Shown: in pieces, positions 1 through 15,100 of the stretch | How positions within the stretch are numbered: the stretch's first letter is position 1 | How the letters are laid out: each line of letters begins with the position of its first letter | Assembly (NCBI GenBank): GCA_964034945.1 | Contig: OZ035962.1 | Span: 70,648,774-70,712,773 of the forward strand | From: Chrysopilus asiliformis | Lineage: Eukaryota; Arthropoda; Insecta; Diptera; Rhagionidae | Reading direction: 5' to 3' | DNA length: 64,000 bases | The notes under the pieces: generated by a model | Databases searched by the model: none | Told to the model about the DNA's origin: nothing | Seen by the model: the letters and a program-made list of their open reading frames with translations, nothing else | Position numbers and translations under genes: made by a program

Positions 1-123
1 AAATGTATTTTGTGATAAACAACAGATTTATTGAAATAACAATAGAGGAAATTATTATATGGCTAAGGCTTATAAAGATTTATCGTGCAAATAGTAGTTC
101 TTTTCCAAGGGAAATATTTCACA

Positions 124-3100
124 ATGGAATCGTGTTTTCCGCCATTAGCGGCATTATCGTTGCGTGGCGGCAGCAGTACAAAATCACAGAAACATCGCCA
201 CAGTACAAGTGGAACACCAACGAATGAAGGTAGCTTCGGCGATGGAAGAATTAACTCTCAAAAGGAATTCACACCAAAGTTAGAAGTACTTCAAGACTTG
301 GATTTGTACTATATTAGGCAAATAGCATCTAGTTTAAAGGTAAGTTAGAATGCCTAAACTCATTAATAAATTTCTGGATATATGTCTAGCAGGTAAATAA
401 AACAAAATTATCCCTAAATGCAGAAAATTTAAAAAAAAACCATTTCTAGTAGGATTTGGCAATTGGCAATACCAGCTAGTCTTGAGGGGGAGAGAGTATC
501 TGTCCAGGTAGTTCCTTCTGAATGGGCGTCGAGGCTAGCTCGGTTCTAGTTGCGATTGTGAAATATCCTGGTTCGCGTTGATTGATTTAAAATAATCAGG
601 GTCTTATATATCTCGGCTTGAAAAAATTTTCAAGTTAAAATACTCACACTTGTGGTGGCTTAAAAAAATTCGGTAAAATTTAATTACTAAGATATAGTAC
701 ACAGTTGAAAATTTGAGGATAAATTTTATAAATATATTTATCTATATAAATCCATAAGCAAATTTATAAATTTTATAAATAACGGGGATAAAAATTGATC
801 AATTCAATTTATTAATTGTATAAATCCCCAAGTATAAAAATTTCCTGATTTTTTTTTTAAAAGTAGGCGGGAATTTATAGTAGCGTGGTTTATATTTGTA
901 TTGTGTTTTAATCATTTAACTTTAACATTTTTGTTTATATTTACTTATACAAATTCATTTACCTTTTGCCTTATAGAATATTTTTGTTTCTTCTTGATAG
1001 TTTTTATATGTAATATGAAGTATACCAACTATGAAATTTCTTTCGAAACGCGAATTATATCACAGCAAAAGAAAAAGCTTGCCATTTTATAAATTGATAT
1101 ATTAATTTTATATCAAAGTTCTATTGAATTTTTGAACCAAATCAAAATTGGCTGTTTTTATAAAACTCAGCATAAAATTTATACTTTTTATTTATCAATG
1201 ACTTTAATATTTTATAATTTATTAATTCTATATCAATTTTGGTATATGACTTTATATGGAAAAATTTATCAAAAAAGGATAAATTTTATACCCAAATTTT
1301 CAACTGTGTAGAAAAATTTTAGTCCTACAAATAAAAAAAGGTCCGATTTTATCAGCTTTTTCTAAAGCTGATTTTATCAACTTTTTCGTTTAAATCTTTC
1401 TGTTTACGCTTGATATATGCATGTATGTTTCCTTTCTTTGTTGTAAATTTAATCTGAATTAATCCTTACAGGCTTACCATGGTACACACAGCTGTACAGT
1501 AGTACCAAAGTCGTACCACTTATTGAATCGCCTTTCATTTCTGCACAAAAGGTTTGAAATGGTGCTACATAAAATATTCATATGTCCTGATGCATCATGA
1601 AACTCCCGTTACAGATTTGAACTGGTTTTAAATATTTTCCGTGTGTGATTTAGTCATTATGAAATAAAAGTATTTACAGTGGCTGTGGTAAGCTTTATTT
1701 GTGTGCAGCACAAGTAAAAATATTTGCTATTTTGCTGTGCTTCTTAAGAAGACAAGAATCTCCAAACTTCTCGAAACTATCCTAGATTTATGTACTATTT
1801 TTTGTTAACGGTGACAAAATAATGCAAATACTAGTGTGTATGAAATATAAGTTCAAGGACATTTAAGTAATTTGATACGTTTGAGCATGTCTTTATATCA
1901 CCTACGTGGTTTCGGCGGATTATCGGGTGTTTGACTTGGGTCGAATTTCAACTTGAGAAGAATATTTATTTTACACCAAGGGCGTCAAACTTGCGGTCCG
2001 CGGGCCGCATGCGGCTTGTAACGAGTATTTTTGCGACCCGCGCACCGCATCTAAGCGTATCTTTGAAGACCCATATAACAAACCAACATTTTAATAGATA
2101 ATAGATAGCTGGGTGGATCCTTTCCCTGAATCTGTGGAGCTTTGAACTCAAAGGTATATATTTAGATTCGATACGTGACAAATTTCCCCTATAGGCAATT
2201 TTGTTGAAGAATTAAAAGTATGTATTCTTCGTAATATGGCCCACAAAAACTCAATGTGGTAGTTGAGTTTGATAGCCCTGCTCCACACGTATGAAAACGA
2301 CATAAATGCCTTTGAAACAAGTAAAACTAATTCTTTTCTTTCCCTCTAGTTTCATGTAATTCCCAGTTAACATTTAGCGTATTAAAATACCGTCGTTCAC
2401 TTTAGTTTACAATTTCGAGATAACATAACTTGCTCAACTATAGCTTTATTGTAAATATTTATTACTTTATGTTATAAGATGGTTTAGGGCCGAGTGATAA
2501 GGTGTTAGTATAGGATCTCTATACATTTAAGGTTTTTTAAGCATTGTTGAAAGAAATGTGTTCGCTTCTAAGCTCATGAAGAATTGAACCGATTAAAACG
2601 AAACTTTAGAATGAGCCTTTTAATATCAAGAGCGATCAAAGGTAAATTTCGGTAGTAAATTCTTCAGTTAAAAATGACATATATTTTTATCATGAAATTT
2701 TAGGGCTTATTCAGGGTTGCCAGGTTTCTAGACAGTTAAGTCGCCCAAATTTTAAAAAATTGCCACCCAAAATCGCACCCATTCGAGTCGCCCAATTCGC
2801 GATAAATTACAATACATAAGAAATAAAATAACAGCAAAACCCTTTATCCAAACCAATGATGGAATTTTTACTTTTTAAATAAAATGTACTTATTTTTATT
2901 GTGGGTTTTTAATGGTGTTTTAGTGTTTTTTTTGGGTGGACTTTTTTTTAAAAAAACACCCTTTTTTTGGACTGAGGAAAATAATAACAATCCAGGTGCC
3001 CTGTACGTTGTTCCCTTACTTTAAAGGTGCCAATCAGCGATCAATGTTTTACCCCTTGTTTGTCAGACTGAAAATTTTTCAATGTCTTCATAGCTATTTA

Positions 3101-6100
3101 TGATCTTAGATTTTGATCTTAGATTTTGATCTAAAATGGTTTTTATAAATATCTCAAAACAATAAAATTAATTATTATCTGTAGCAGAAATAATATATTT
3201 TTTCGCTTTAAAATATTTTTTTCTCGATTGACTGGCTTCCTAAATTCTTTAAAACAAGTTTTTTCGAATGACTAAAAAAAATTTTCGGAGACTTTTCCAA
3301 ACACAGACAAAGAAGAAATTTCATCCAAAAATAGCAACAGAAAGACCTTGTCGGCAGTTCCTTTTCTTTTCGAATCCAAAATGTATAGCTAACCAGCAAA
3401 AATCTTTAAAAAAACAATCTTACACACATTTGACATCATCCTCAATTTATTCTTGTCAACACATCCCAGCAATTAATTTTTTATCATCTCATGTAACTAT
3501 GTCTAAATTTTCTATAATTTTGAATCAATACTTCTGAATTCTGACCACAATAAAAACGGGCTTGAACGTTTTCTTCCGTCAAAGAATAGTCTACAAACTG
3601 TTTAGTTGTAAAGGTATTTAAAGTCTCTAAATAAGATGGTAAATGACGTCAAAGAAATCACGAAACTCCACTTCTAGGAAGGCAATAACGAAACTCCACT
3701 TCTAAGGAGTTTTACAACTAATTCGATTCCAATTACTTTTTTTAATATTTTTATTTTCCCCTTCTCTGCAATCTTATGATTTGCTGAAGCGATTTTTTAC
3801 CATTTAATAAGTTATTATATAAAATTTTCCCACCACCACCACATTTCTTTCCAGCAGTATACTAAATTGAATGTGAAAATTGTATCGAATATATGCACTC
3901 TAAATGGTTTTTGTGAATTCACACTAAATACTGTTGTAAAAAATTCATTTTTTTGACTATTTTCACACTTTTGATGTGTGATTTGCAAAAATCGCGTGAA
4001 ATCTCTATTTTTGAGTGATTTTACTACAACATTTGTGTGATTTTCAACAATTAAAACTAGTTTTGTGGGATTTCACACAAATGTGTGATTTCACACTAAA
4101 TTTGTGTGAAATACGTTAATGCAGATAGTAAAATCCCAACAGTAGTGTGATTTTACACTAATTTGTATCGTTATCACAAAGAAATGGGGTCTAATTACCC
4201 GCCGCAGGCAACTATAAAATAATATGACGGTATCATTCTGTTAATCGTGTATCGCCAGTTTTGAAAATCCAATTAAAAATTATCGCACTATTAATTCAAG
4301 AAACGAATTTAAAAAAATCATTTTTGAAGATCATATTTAGAAATTAATTTAAATTGTTTTTGTTAATTATGTTAGGCCGATGTTTTCAGATTTTTATTAA
4401 AATAATCCCTTTTTGGCAAAATATTGAAGGGGAAAAGTATTTTTTCGAAGCAAGACAAACACTTCCATCGATCAATTTCATTCGTTTGGAGTATTTGGTC
4501 TAAAATTTCATCGAAAATCAATTATTTCTTTGCATATCGTATTATTGTTGTCATTCGTCGTTTCCATTTCTCCTCAACATTGTGAAATTAGATGTGGAAC
4601 AGAAATTAAATGGAACATCATGTTTTTCAGAGAGAAAAATAATCAGAGATAAATTTTATTTTCTGTAAAATCGCACACTTTTGGGTAAAATCGTATACAT
4701 TTTATGTAAAATCGCATACATTTTGTCTGAAATCGCACTCATTTTGTGTGATTTCACTATTCGTTTGTTGGAAATTTGTGTGAAATCACTACATATTATG
4801 CTGGAATTCACGCTGATTTTTGTGTGAATTTACGCTCTATTTTCTTATCACAATGCTGTTGGATATCACTACATTTAATTTCGTCAGTTTCCTAAATTAA
4901 ATGTAATGAAATACAACAGAAATCAATTAGAGTGTATTACGTAACCATATAAAAATTAGAACATCGTGATCAATTAGTTTTTTTTTTGCCATATACGGTG
5001 ATTTACAATTATCTTTTTGTCAATGATAGCTCTGTGTTTTTCAGTGCTTTTTACTATTTTATATTGTCATGCGATAGAAACAACTCATTCAAGTGCATTC
5101 AGTTGTCTTCCACATTTCAATTAATAATCTACTAATATTAAATTTTGTTTTACATGCAGGAACAACATCAGTAAGACGTATAAATTCTCACTTAGGCACA
5201 GATATCGTACTACTAGATCGCGGCACTCGAACAATTCCATAGCAAAGATATGGGACAGCGTGACTATGGTTGTCTCATTTTATCTTCGAATTTTAGTGAT
5301 GTCAGACGTTCGAATCAACAAACTCAATAACACTTGAATTATATGTTTTACGTCGAACTCATAAGACTTAGGGCCTTATTATGGACTGTCAATTCACAAT
5401 TGATGGTTGATAAATATCAACTGAGTTGATAAATCGGTATTACGAATGTCAATCGTTGTCAACTTTGGTTCACAGCTCTCAATAAAGTTGACACCGATTG
5501 ACATTCGTAATACCGATTTATCAATTTTGTTGATAGGTATCAACTATCAATTGTGAATTGACAACCATAATAAGGCCCTTATACACGGTTTAGGGAATTG
5601 CATATTAATGTATGTGGCAGCTCTGAATATTAACATGAATAATCGGTATAGGGATTGAATAATATTCCGTCGGGGACCTGCATAAGCATTTTTTTTCCAG
5701 AATTTTAATTTCCCAGAATTACTAGCTTTGTCCCTTTTTTTCGTCATAGCTTTTTGACGCTTCAGTGGCCTATTTGAGATAGCAAATGGCTTGATCTAGT
5801 AGTAGGATATCTGTGCACTTAGGCCATGATGACGAGATTTAATCGAGTTCTTAACACACTAACATTCGAATCCGGACACGTTTTATTTTTCTTGTGTTTA
5901 CAAATGTATGTCGAACTGTGTCTCTCTAATCTAAATGAATTCAATTGTAAAGACAATTTAGTTAAAAGTAATGAATGGATATTTCACGTGATCATTTAGC
6001 TTCTTATGTAATAAATACATAATTTGTATGAAAGTTCAATTAAAAATCTGATACCGACTTATATTATTCATGGGCGTATCTATAGATTCAGGATTTAAAC

Positions 6101-9100
6101 GAAACAAAAACCAGAAATTTTCATTTTGGGAGTAGAATTAAACTGCGGAAAGAAAAATTTAAAATTACTATCATAGGGCAGTGGACTTGGAATTTGTGCT
6201 ATAATCAGAGGCGGATTTTAACATGTTGAGGCCGATTAAGGTCGATTACAATCTGAACTTATATTCTTTGATTAAAATAATATATATTTTGTTTTTTCGT
6301 GATTTTGACTCCTGAAAACTATCAATTAATGAGTCATTGTTTATTTTTTTTACAAGATCGCTTTCAATTGCTATGGTAGCAAATTGACTTCATTTGTTTT
6401 GGCCAGGTGTTGTTCCGAAGTGGTTTTTGACCCGTTTAAGAACACTACACGAATTTTTACCAGACGCATTTGCAATTGGCATTGTTGAAAAAGCTTTAGG
6501 ATTATTTTTAATTTGGAAATGTCGATTTTAGACCTTGCTGAATTGATTCATACATTCCAGGCACTGCAAATATTTTTTCAATTTCGCAAAATGGAGAAAC
6601 TCTCATCTTTGAATGCAATTTTATCTATATCATCTTTATAGTTTTCAGCTAAATTTCATACACACTTAGAAAATTCTTCGTGCAGTAAATTAAGAAATAT
6701 TCAATGAAAAAAGCAAGCATCAACAACGTTGAAGAAAAAACATAACAAAAGCTATAATTGCCAATATGGCAATCATTGGAGACCCGTATGGTGATATTCG
6801 TATCAAAATTCGAACAGTTATACCAAAATTCCACTTTGAAGTCAAACTTTCCAATAAGATTTTTTTAAAATTTATTCCAATCGGATTTTGATGTATGGGA
6901 GTTTTATGTAGAATCATATCCTAAATAAGTTTTCTTCTTGGACTTTTTTGATAAGATTAACCGTTTTTGAGATATTCGCAAAAAACGTTTTCGTTCGTAT
7001 GGGGGGTACCCCCCCCTAATGGTCCATTTTTGCCCATTAACGAACTTAGCCTCGCATTTTACGAAAAACGGATCCACGCAAACTTTCAAGTCTCTAGCTC
7101 AATCCGTGCGCCCGCAATCCGCGCCACAGACAGACAGACGGACGGACATGCAAAATTCAACTTTTTTCATCATTCTAAACACACTGGTGTAATTCATTTT
7201 TTGGTGTGATGACGGGATCTTGGCGTTACAAACGGTAAGGCAAAGTTAATATACCCTTTGGTTTCACCATACGGGTATAATAACTGTTAGTAGTTTTGAA
7301 AAAAATATCAATCTCTAATCAAAATTGTAATCTCAAAAAATATTATTCTTACTCAATATTGAAAATTAGTAAAACAAATGATTCGTTTTTTATACCCATA
7401 TGTTGAAACCAAAGGGTATATTAACTTTGCCTTACCGTTTGTAACGCCAAGATCTCGTCATCACACATAAAAATGAATTACACCAGTGTGTTTAGAATGA
7501 TAAAAAAAGTTGAATTTAGCATGTCCGTCCGTCTGTCCGTCTGTCTGTGGCGCGGATTGCGGGCGCACGGATTGAGCTAGAGACTTGAAATTTTACGCAG
7601 ACCCGTTTTTCGTAAAATGCGAGGCTAAGTTCGTTAATGGGCAAAAATGGTCCATTAGGGGGGTACCCCCCATACGAACGAAAACGGTTTTTGTGAATAT
7701 CTCGAAAACGGTGCATCTTATCAAAAAAGTCTAAGAACAAAAATTATTTAGGATATGATTCTACATAAAACGCCCATACATCAAAATCCGATTGGAATAA
7801 ATTTAAAAAAATCTTTTTGGAAAGTTTGACTTACCCGTATGGTGAAACCAAAGGGTATATTAACTTTGCTTTACCGTTTGTAACGCCAAGATCCCGTCAT
7901 CACACACAAAAATTAATTACACCAGTGTGTTTAGAAGGATAAAAAAAATTGAATTTTCCATGTCCGTCCGTCTGTCTGTCTGTCTGTCTGTCCGTCCGTC
8001 CGTCTGTCTGTGGCGCGGATTGCGGGCGCACGGATTGAGCTAGAGACTTGAAATTTTACGCAGACCCGTTTTTCGTAAAATGCGAGGCTAAGTTCGTTAA
8101 TGGGCAAAAATGGTCCATTAGGGGGGTACCCCCCATACGAACGAAAACGATTTTTGCGAATATCTCAAAAACGGTGCATCTTATCAAAAAAGTCCAAGAA
8201 CAAAAGTTATTCAGGATATTATTCTCCATAAAACTCCCATACATCAAAATCCGATTGGAACAAATTTTAAAAAATCTTATTGGAAAGTTTGACTTCATAG
8301 TGGAATTTTGATAAAACTGTTCGCCATTCACTTAAATCACCATACGGGTTTTCAATAATTGCCAGATTGGCAATTATAGCTTTTGTTATGTTTTATATTA
8401 ATTGTAAGTAAAAACTTTTTGTTAAACTAAATTGTAATAACAACAAACAGCCTTATTAATAAACGTTAGTTAATTTTTATCAATGGTTTACGCAGTGGAT
8501 AACTCGAAATTATTATTAATAAAAAATTTTAAGAGTTAACTGACGTTAGTTAACTCTGTGTTAGCTAACATACCGATTTCCTCGAGTTAAGGAGTTGATA
8601 ACTCTTGACGGCGCATAACTCTTGCAAAAAAGACTGGAAGAAGCAATGATCCATTAAAAAAATGCAATTTATGTTGTTATATTATATTACCTTATCACTT
8701 GAACACCAATTTTCTGATCGCTTTCGTTAAATTTTTAAATTTTCCATTTTTAATTACTTTGCAGTCAATCACAATTAAACTAAAAACACTAATTTCACTC
8801 CTATTTTAATACCGTCTCCAAGGAAACGAATTTAAAAAACCCAAATATGAGTCAAATGTAAAAGATTTTCGTATTTTTTGGTACAATTAGGCACCAGGGT
8901 TGCCTTATTCAAGCTAAATTTTTTAATAAAATACGAGTTAGCTATTATATGGAGGAAAAAATTTTATTAATAAGAATCGTTAACTAATGTATAAGTTTGC
9001 TATCTCGGAGTTAGTTAGCACATGAGTTATCTCCGTGTTAGGGATTTTTTATTAATAAGGCTGAAAGTGTATTGGCAGAATAAAAGTAAGAGGCCTGACG

Positions 9101-12100
9101 ACAGTGGGCGAAACGTTGAGGCATTTAATAAAAATGTTCTAAAAAGGATTGATTAGTTTAATTCGATGACCGAGTAACCGAAGGAAAGAAGTATATTTCA
9201 TAAATGATGCAAAGGCAATTTGATGTTGACACAACAGAAGGCAAATAAGTATTTTTTTTGAGGCCCATATAAATCCGAGGCCCTAGGCAGCTGCCTAATT
9301 TGTCTGTGGGTAAATCCTTCCCTGGCTTTGGCGAGAAACTAAATTCGGATAAATTGGACCACAGACATTTTATCAATTATGGAAAAATTGAAGCGGGCAT
9401 GCCTGAAAGATATGCTATGATAACTAACGAAAAACAATATTTGAAGAAATTAATTTACGGAAATTTTGGCGGGAGACGAAATTTGGAGATATTGGACTCG
9501 GCTAACTTAGGAGTTTTTTTTTCTACAAAATACGAATTTTGGCGGGGAAAAATTTCGGTGAAATTGAAGCCGGCTTTAATTTTTTTCCAAATTTCTTTCG
9601 CCACCATTTGTTAGCGCCATTTTTTTCCTGAGTGTTTTTTCAGAGCTCTTTCATTTAAGACTCCACTCGATGGCTACTTTCGATGGGTACTCGATAGTTC
9701 AATTTGGACAAAATGGCGGCTGTCGTCCACCATTCAGTTTTTTTCACAAAAATCCTATATGTTAATTTATTTTTTTGTGTCTACGTTAATTCATTTTGGA
9801 AATGATACGTTAAATCATTTTGAATAGACAAAAAACTGATGCGTTAATTCGCTATACGTTGATTCACTAACATTAATTCAGTGCCTAAGCCTGATAGAAG
9901 GAATTTTAATATATCGGCACATAAAAAATATGACAAAAAAATGTGTCGCGGCTGTAAGATAATTATGAAGCAATTGCAGGTACAAAAAGTTTATTCTGTG
10001 AAAAAAATTGTTTACAAAAAGTTGGAGCAAATCTGGTGATATTCGCTAAAATTTGTTAACATTTAACTAACATTGTTTTTTTTTGTGGGTCAGGAGTCAA
10101 CCAAGCTTTACGAATATCTTAAGAAAATTGTCGAGATTTTCAATTTTAAGGCGGTTTTAAATAAATAGGGGAACCCGGGGCTAGAATTAACAGGGGTAAG
10201 TATTAACAAGCCTATTCCCGCCGAAATATACGAGCCAGAATCTCGAAATTTGGTTTTTGTCCATCATTCGATAAGGTCAATCATATCGTGACTCATCAGT
10301 CATAAACAGTTAATTGCAAGTGAATGTTTAGCACAAAGACCGAAATTTAGCTGGTAAACGAACTTTTTATGGTTTGGAATATTTTGATTTCTGTCTTAGT
10401 TTTTTATATTATTGAATATAACTTTGCCGATAATGTAAGTTAATGAAGCTATAATTAATAATATCCTTTGGTTTTATTACAATCCTTAACTATATTTTTG
10501 TGTGTGGTTAATAATTCAAAAAAAGTAGTGTCGGGGCTAAAATTAACAAATCCATGGGGCAAGAATTAACAATATAATGTCATAGACATAGAGTAAGAAT
10601 TCTCATACTATGTGTATATAGATACAAATTATGTACAAAAAAGCTTCCCTGAGACCTTTTTTTAGATAATAATAATTGTTTTTGTTTTTTAAAACGACTT
10701 AATTTTTTTGTCAATTTATGTTCCTTGAAAAGGATATTTATTTGGTTCATTTTATTAGTTTTTGTGATAATTAATATATTTGAATTTAAAAGGATATATA
10801 TTTTGTTTATTTTATAATTTTTGTGAAAAAAAAATCTTTTCTTTTAATTATTTCCATGTTAAAACTTGTTGCCCCGTGACCGGGGTTAGTTTTAACAGAT
10901 GACATTTTTTCGTAAAAATGATTTTTTTCATATAGTGACTACCTGGTTGAAACTTTTTTTTATTTCTTGTGATACCTGAAGACCTACAGTATGGCTAGAT
11001 ATAAACACAATATCAAAAATATTACTTGTTAAAAAAATATGACCCAATTTCCAAATTTTGTTAATACTAGCCCCGGCTTCCCCTACTATGTGATTTCATT
11101 TATATTTCTGTAATTAGTACTTCTTTATAACCTCCCACTGTAAGTTGATTATGCCAAATTCGTAGTTAATAATAAATATAATTTGTTCTCAAAATGTAAA
11201 GCATTCTTATATCAGCTGAAGCCTCTCAACACACATGTGAAATCGCCAAATGTTTAATTATAAATATATGTACTGTCGAACTTGGATAAGTGGGATCTCA
11301 CATGACAGATAAGTGGGATCTCACATGACAGTGTTTCCCACTTACCCGAGTTCCCGCTTACCCAGGTTCGACTGTATATTATATGTGAATATATATAGAT
11401 TTATATATTTATTGTTTTTGCCGTCTTTTCTGTTTGTCAGTCGCACCCTTTCCGATTAATTTTATATCTTTTCTGTGAATAAAAATTGATACAAAAACAA
11501 AGTGACACTTTCCTTTTAGCGTTTTTCATTCCGTCATCAACGAAATCTATTTTTAGGGACTTTTTGTCATTTCTTTCAAGTCTGATAGTAAAGAAGCCGT
11601 CCCTGTCGCATACAATTGAAATGAAACTTTGAACCAAGCCAAACCGACGTCTTGTCCCTTACTTCTTTACACTGAGAGAAAGAATTATATTCTGGTACTA
11701 AAAAATTGGCGTATTAGAAGTAAAGCTTCTTCTCGGAGTTCTCTTATTTTTCCTCCCAGCACAGCAACATTTCTAGTGTCGCGCTACAATATCTCTAGTG
11801 GCGCACTATAGTATTTATAGTATCGCGCCATTTTTTTAGCCTTGACTACCGGTATCTTTTCATTAAAATCATAGGTTTTAGTTTGGAATATCTGTGATAT
11901 ATTTGGTATTTCGTGGAGTGGCCGAGATTGTATGTCGCTTCGTTCGTGGCCACCCCGGCAGTCTAAAGGTTAAAAGAATAAAATCTTCATTTTTGATAGC
12001 TTTTGAGATTGTAATAGTACGTTTTAATCAATTTTCCAGTATTGTTTCTTACTTTTTACAGTTGATTTATAAATTATAAATATTTTCTTACGTATTAAAT

Positions 12101-15100
12101 GTTGAAACACTTTTGCTCCTAGCGAACTTCGAACCCAAGATTCCTTAGTTCGGAGTGTAATCATAAACGAAGTCAATTAATAAAGCTATTGGTTATATTT
12201 CTCTTGAACGTAAGGCGCTATTGAAAACATTCTCTCATTTTGCTTGCCACTATGATGTAGTGGTAAACCCTAGCTAAGCATTTGTTGTTACTAGTTCAGT
12301 AGTGACTGGTACTAACCTTGTAGTGATTGGCACTTATGGGGCTATTCACGAATGTAAATGTATCTGCAACTGTAACTTTACATGTTCCACATGATTCATA
12401 CTAATTTTACATTAGATTCCAAATTGGTATTCACAAACTGTAACTGAATAATAGGGATTCCTGACAGTTGCTTCTTCTGAACTGTATAACAAATCGTATA
12501 AACATTTCTTTCTAAGTATTTTTATTTAACTTACTCAGAATCTTCTTCCCATCCATTATACAACAATATTAAGTCCGAGATATTTCCTTTATTCTTAAAA
12601 TTTTGCATTTTTCTTAAAAAATGTAACCTTATGGATAAGTTTTCTCTCGGCATAAACTTACAGATGATTTGACAGCTAGTTACAGATACAGAATGTCAAA
12701 GTTACAGTTTGTGAATAGCAAAGTGGACTGAAAATGTAAAGTTACAGATACAGAGCAATCTTACATTTTAAGAATAGGCCCATTAAAATATAGATTTGTG
12801 TTCTCTCAGTGTATTTTCAATCGAATCGCACTCGATTTTTTTCATCTTGTTGGTAATTAAATGGAGCATGCGTTCTTTAAAGAAAATTGTCTAACTACGT
12901 AAAAATAAAGACACAAACAAATTGGCCCAGAATTGAACTTGGAACTCAAAAAAAAACCCAGAAAATTCTATCATGCCGCCTATTTTAAGGCTTCCAACCC
13001 CTTCCAGTAGAAACTACTTCGAAGTCGCACTTGGTTGATTCATTTGGGATTTCAAAGAAGTTTTTGGTGTGTATACATTTTAGGACGCCCATAACTGGGG
13101 GAGTTGAGAACTTAATAAACCGCACAACTTACGAAAATGTTCGACAAAAATGATTATCTGTACGATGAAAATGGATATCACGATGAGTATAAGTTTGGTT
13201 TTCTTCTTGGGGGTCCATCTTTGATTTGATGAATTGCTCCAGCTGTTGTTCATCGTTAATTACGGATTTTTCCCTTTTCTATAAAGCGATGACTCAAAGA
13301 TGATATGCTGGAGCTACTGCATTTAATTATTAATCACATTTATAATGAAATTTATTTGAATTTTTCTACCACGCACGCTGAACGATGTTTATTAAGTTGA
13401 ATACATGACAATATACAATTGCTGTATCACTACAGGTTTGTTAACCAATGCATTTTCTTTTACTTTTAGTTTTGCAAACACAGCAGTTGTTATAATCCGA
13501 TAAAATTGTTAAAAGAACGGTTTATAATAGTATTTACTTATATAGCGTGTATTCCTCCAGAAAATTTCCTACATCAACATATATTCATACATGCGACGAG
13601 TTTCTTATGTAGCGTCTGGGTTTTTCAACCTTTCTTAATGCTCTTAATGATAAGGAATTAACTAAGGCAATTTTTAGCAACCTTTTTTGCATACTCCTTG
13701 GCCTACTAATCTTTACGATTGCAAATTAACAAATCTTCATTCTTTTACGTAAAACAATCTATAAAGAATTGGATATGAAATAAAGTCGATATTAAATCAT
13801 GAAAATTTTCAAAAAAAGAGAACTCAACTTCAGTAAAATTCTAAATACCAATGAAAAGTTTTACAAATAGCAGATATCATTTGAAAAGAAAGATTTAATA
13901 AAAAAATATTGTTAATATTTGAATCTCTAAATATTTTATTGTCATATTGTAGCCATACACTATGCCTTTTTTCACGGTGAAATAAATAAATAAATAATTT
14001 AAACGACTAACTACAAAACAGAATTCCTAATTTTTATGTTTTATTCACATAAACTGATATTTAAGTCGGCATTGAAGAAAGCAATCGAATGGCTATGTGA
14101 CTGACACATAAATTAAAACAACTTCCCACATGGCTTCGGTTTCTTACATGATTAAAAATTCATATCATAAAAGTATGATCAGACCATCAACATTTTAAAA
14201 AAATCTTAGTGAAAATTGAAATTCTTCGATTGTCAGTTACACAACTCTGATTGCAATTGTTTTTTTTTTTTTGAGTTTTTGAGTCCTATCAATCAGCTGC
14301 ACGGATTACAACCAAACCATGCGGAAAACGTTAATTATCAAACATCAACACGCTGACAATGGAAAATTCGTTTATTGTTAACCGTTGACTATCAACAGTA
14401 GATGTAAGATTCCGGGGGCGGTCAATGTATTTTTGCTAATTTGGTTAACCACGGGGATTTGGCTTTATAAAGGGGCTTTCAATAAGGACGCGCGATTTTT
14501 AAATGTAATTCAAACAAGCTGAGTGTGAGATATCCACTCAATTTTTTTTTTTGTTTGAAAGAATATGGTATGGCATTAAGTATGGAATATAACGTCGTTC
14601 AAATGTCCGCCGCGGCTTTGCTTGGTGGCACGTCCAATTTTCGATGAATTTGTCGCATAAATCTGGCTGAATTTGCTGGATGTCGTTCGTTATGATGGCT
14701 TTGAAGACATCAATCGTTTCCGGTTTATTCGCATAGACCTGCGATTTCAGATAACCCCAAAGGAAGTAGTCTAAAGACGTTAAATCACACTGGCTAGTTG
14801 ACGTCAGCGCCCTGCGAGATAACCATGTCCTCAAATCGCTCGTACAGAATGTCCAATGTGGCATGTGCTGTGTAGCACGTAGCGCCGTCCTGTTGGAACC
14901 ACATGTTGTCGGTATTCATGTCATCCAGTTTAGGCCACAAGAAGTTACTTATCATCGATCTGTAGCGCTAGCCGTTGACGGTTATGGCAATGCCAGTTTC
15001 GTTTTGGAAGAAATACGAACCGATGATTCCGCCAGACCAAAATCTGCACCAAACAGTGACTTCCTCGGGATGCATTTGGTGCTGGTGTATCTCGTGTAGA

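Noticed and set aside
9300..9614. 104-codon plus-strand ORF as a gene
   Set aside because: No recognisable domain, no splice context and repeated TTTTGGCGGG motifs; more likely repeat-derived.
13140..13200. ATG start MFDKNDYLYDENGYHDEYK as an alternative rhotekin first exon
   Set aside because: The only nearby donors leave phase 2, which does not fit the phase-0 start of exon 2.
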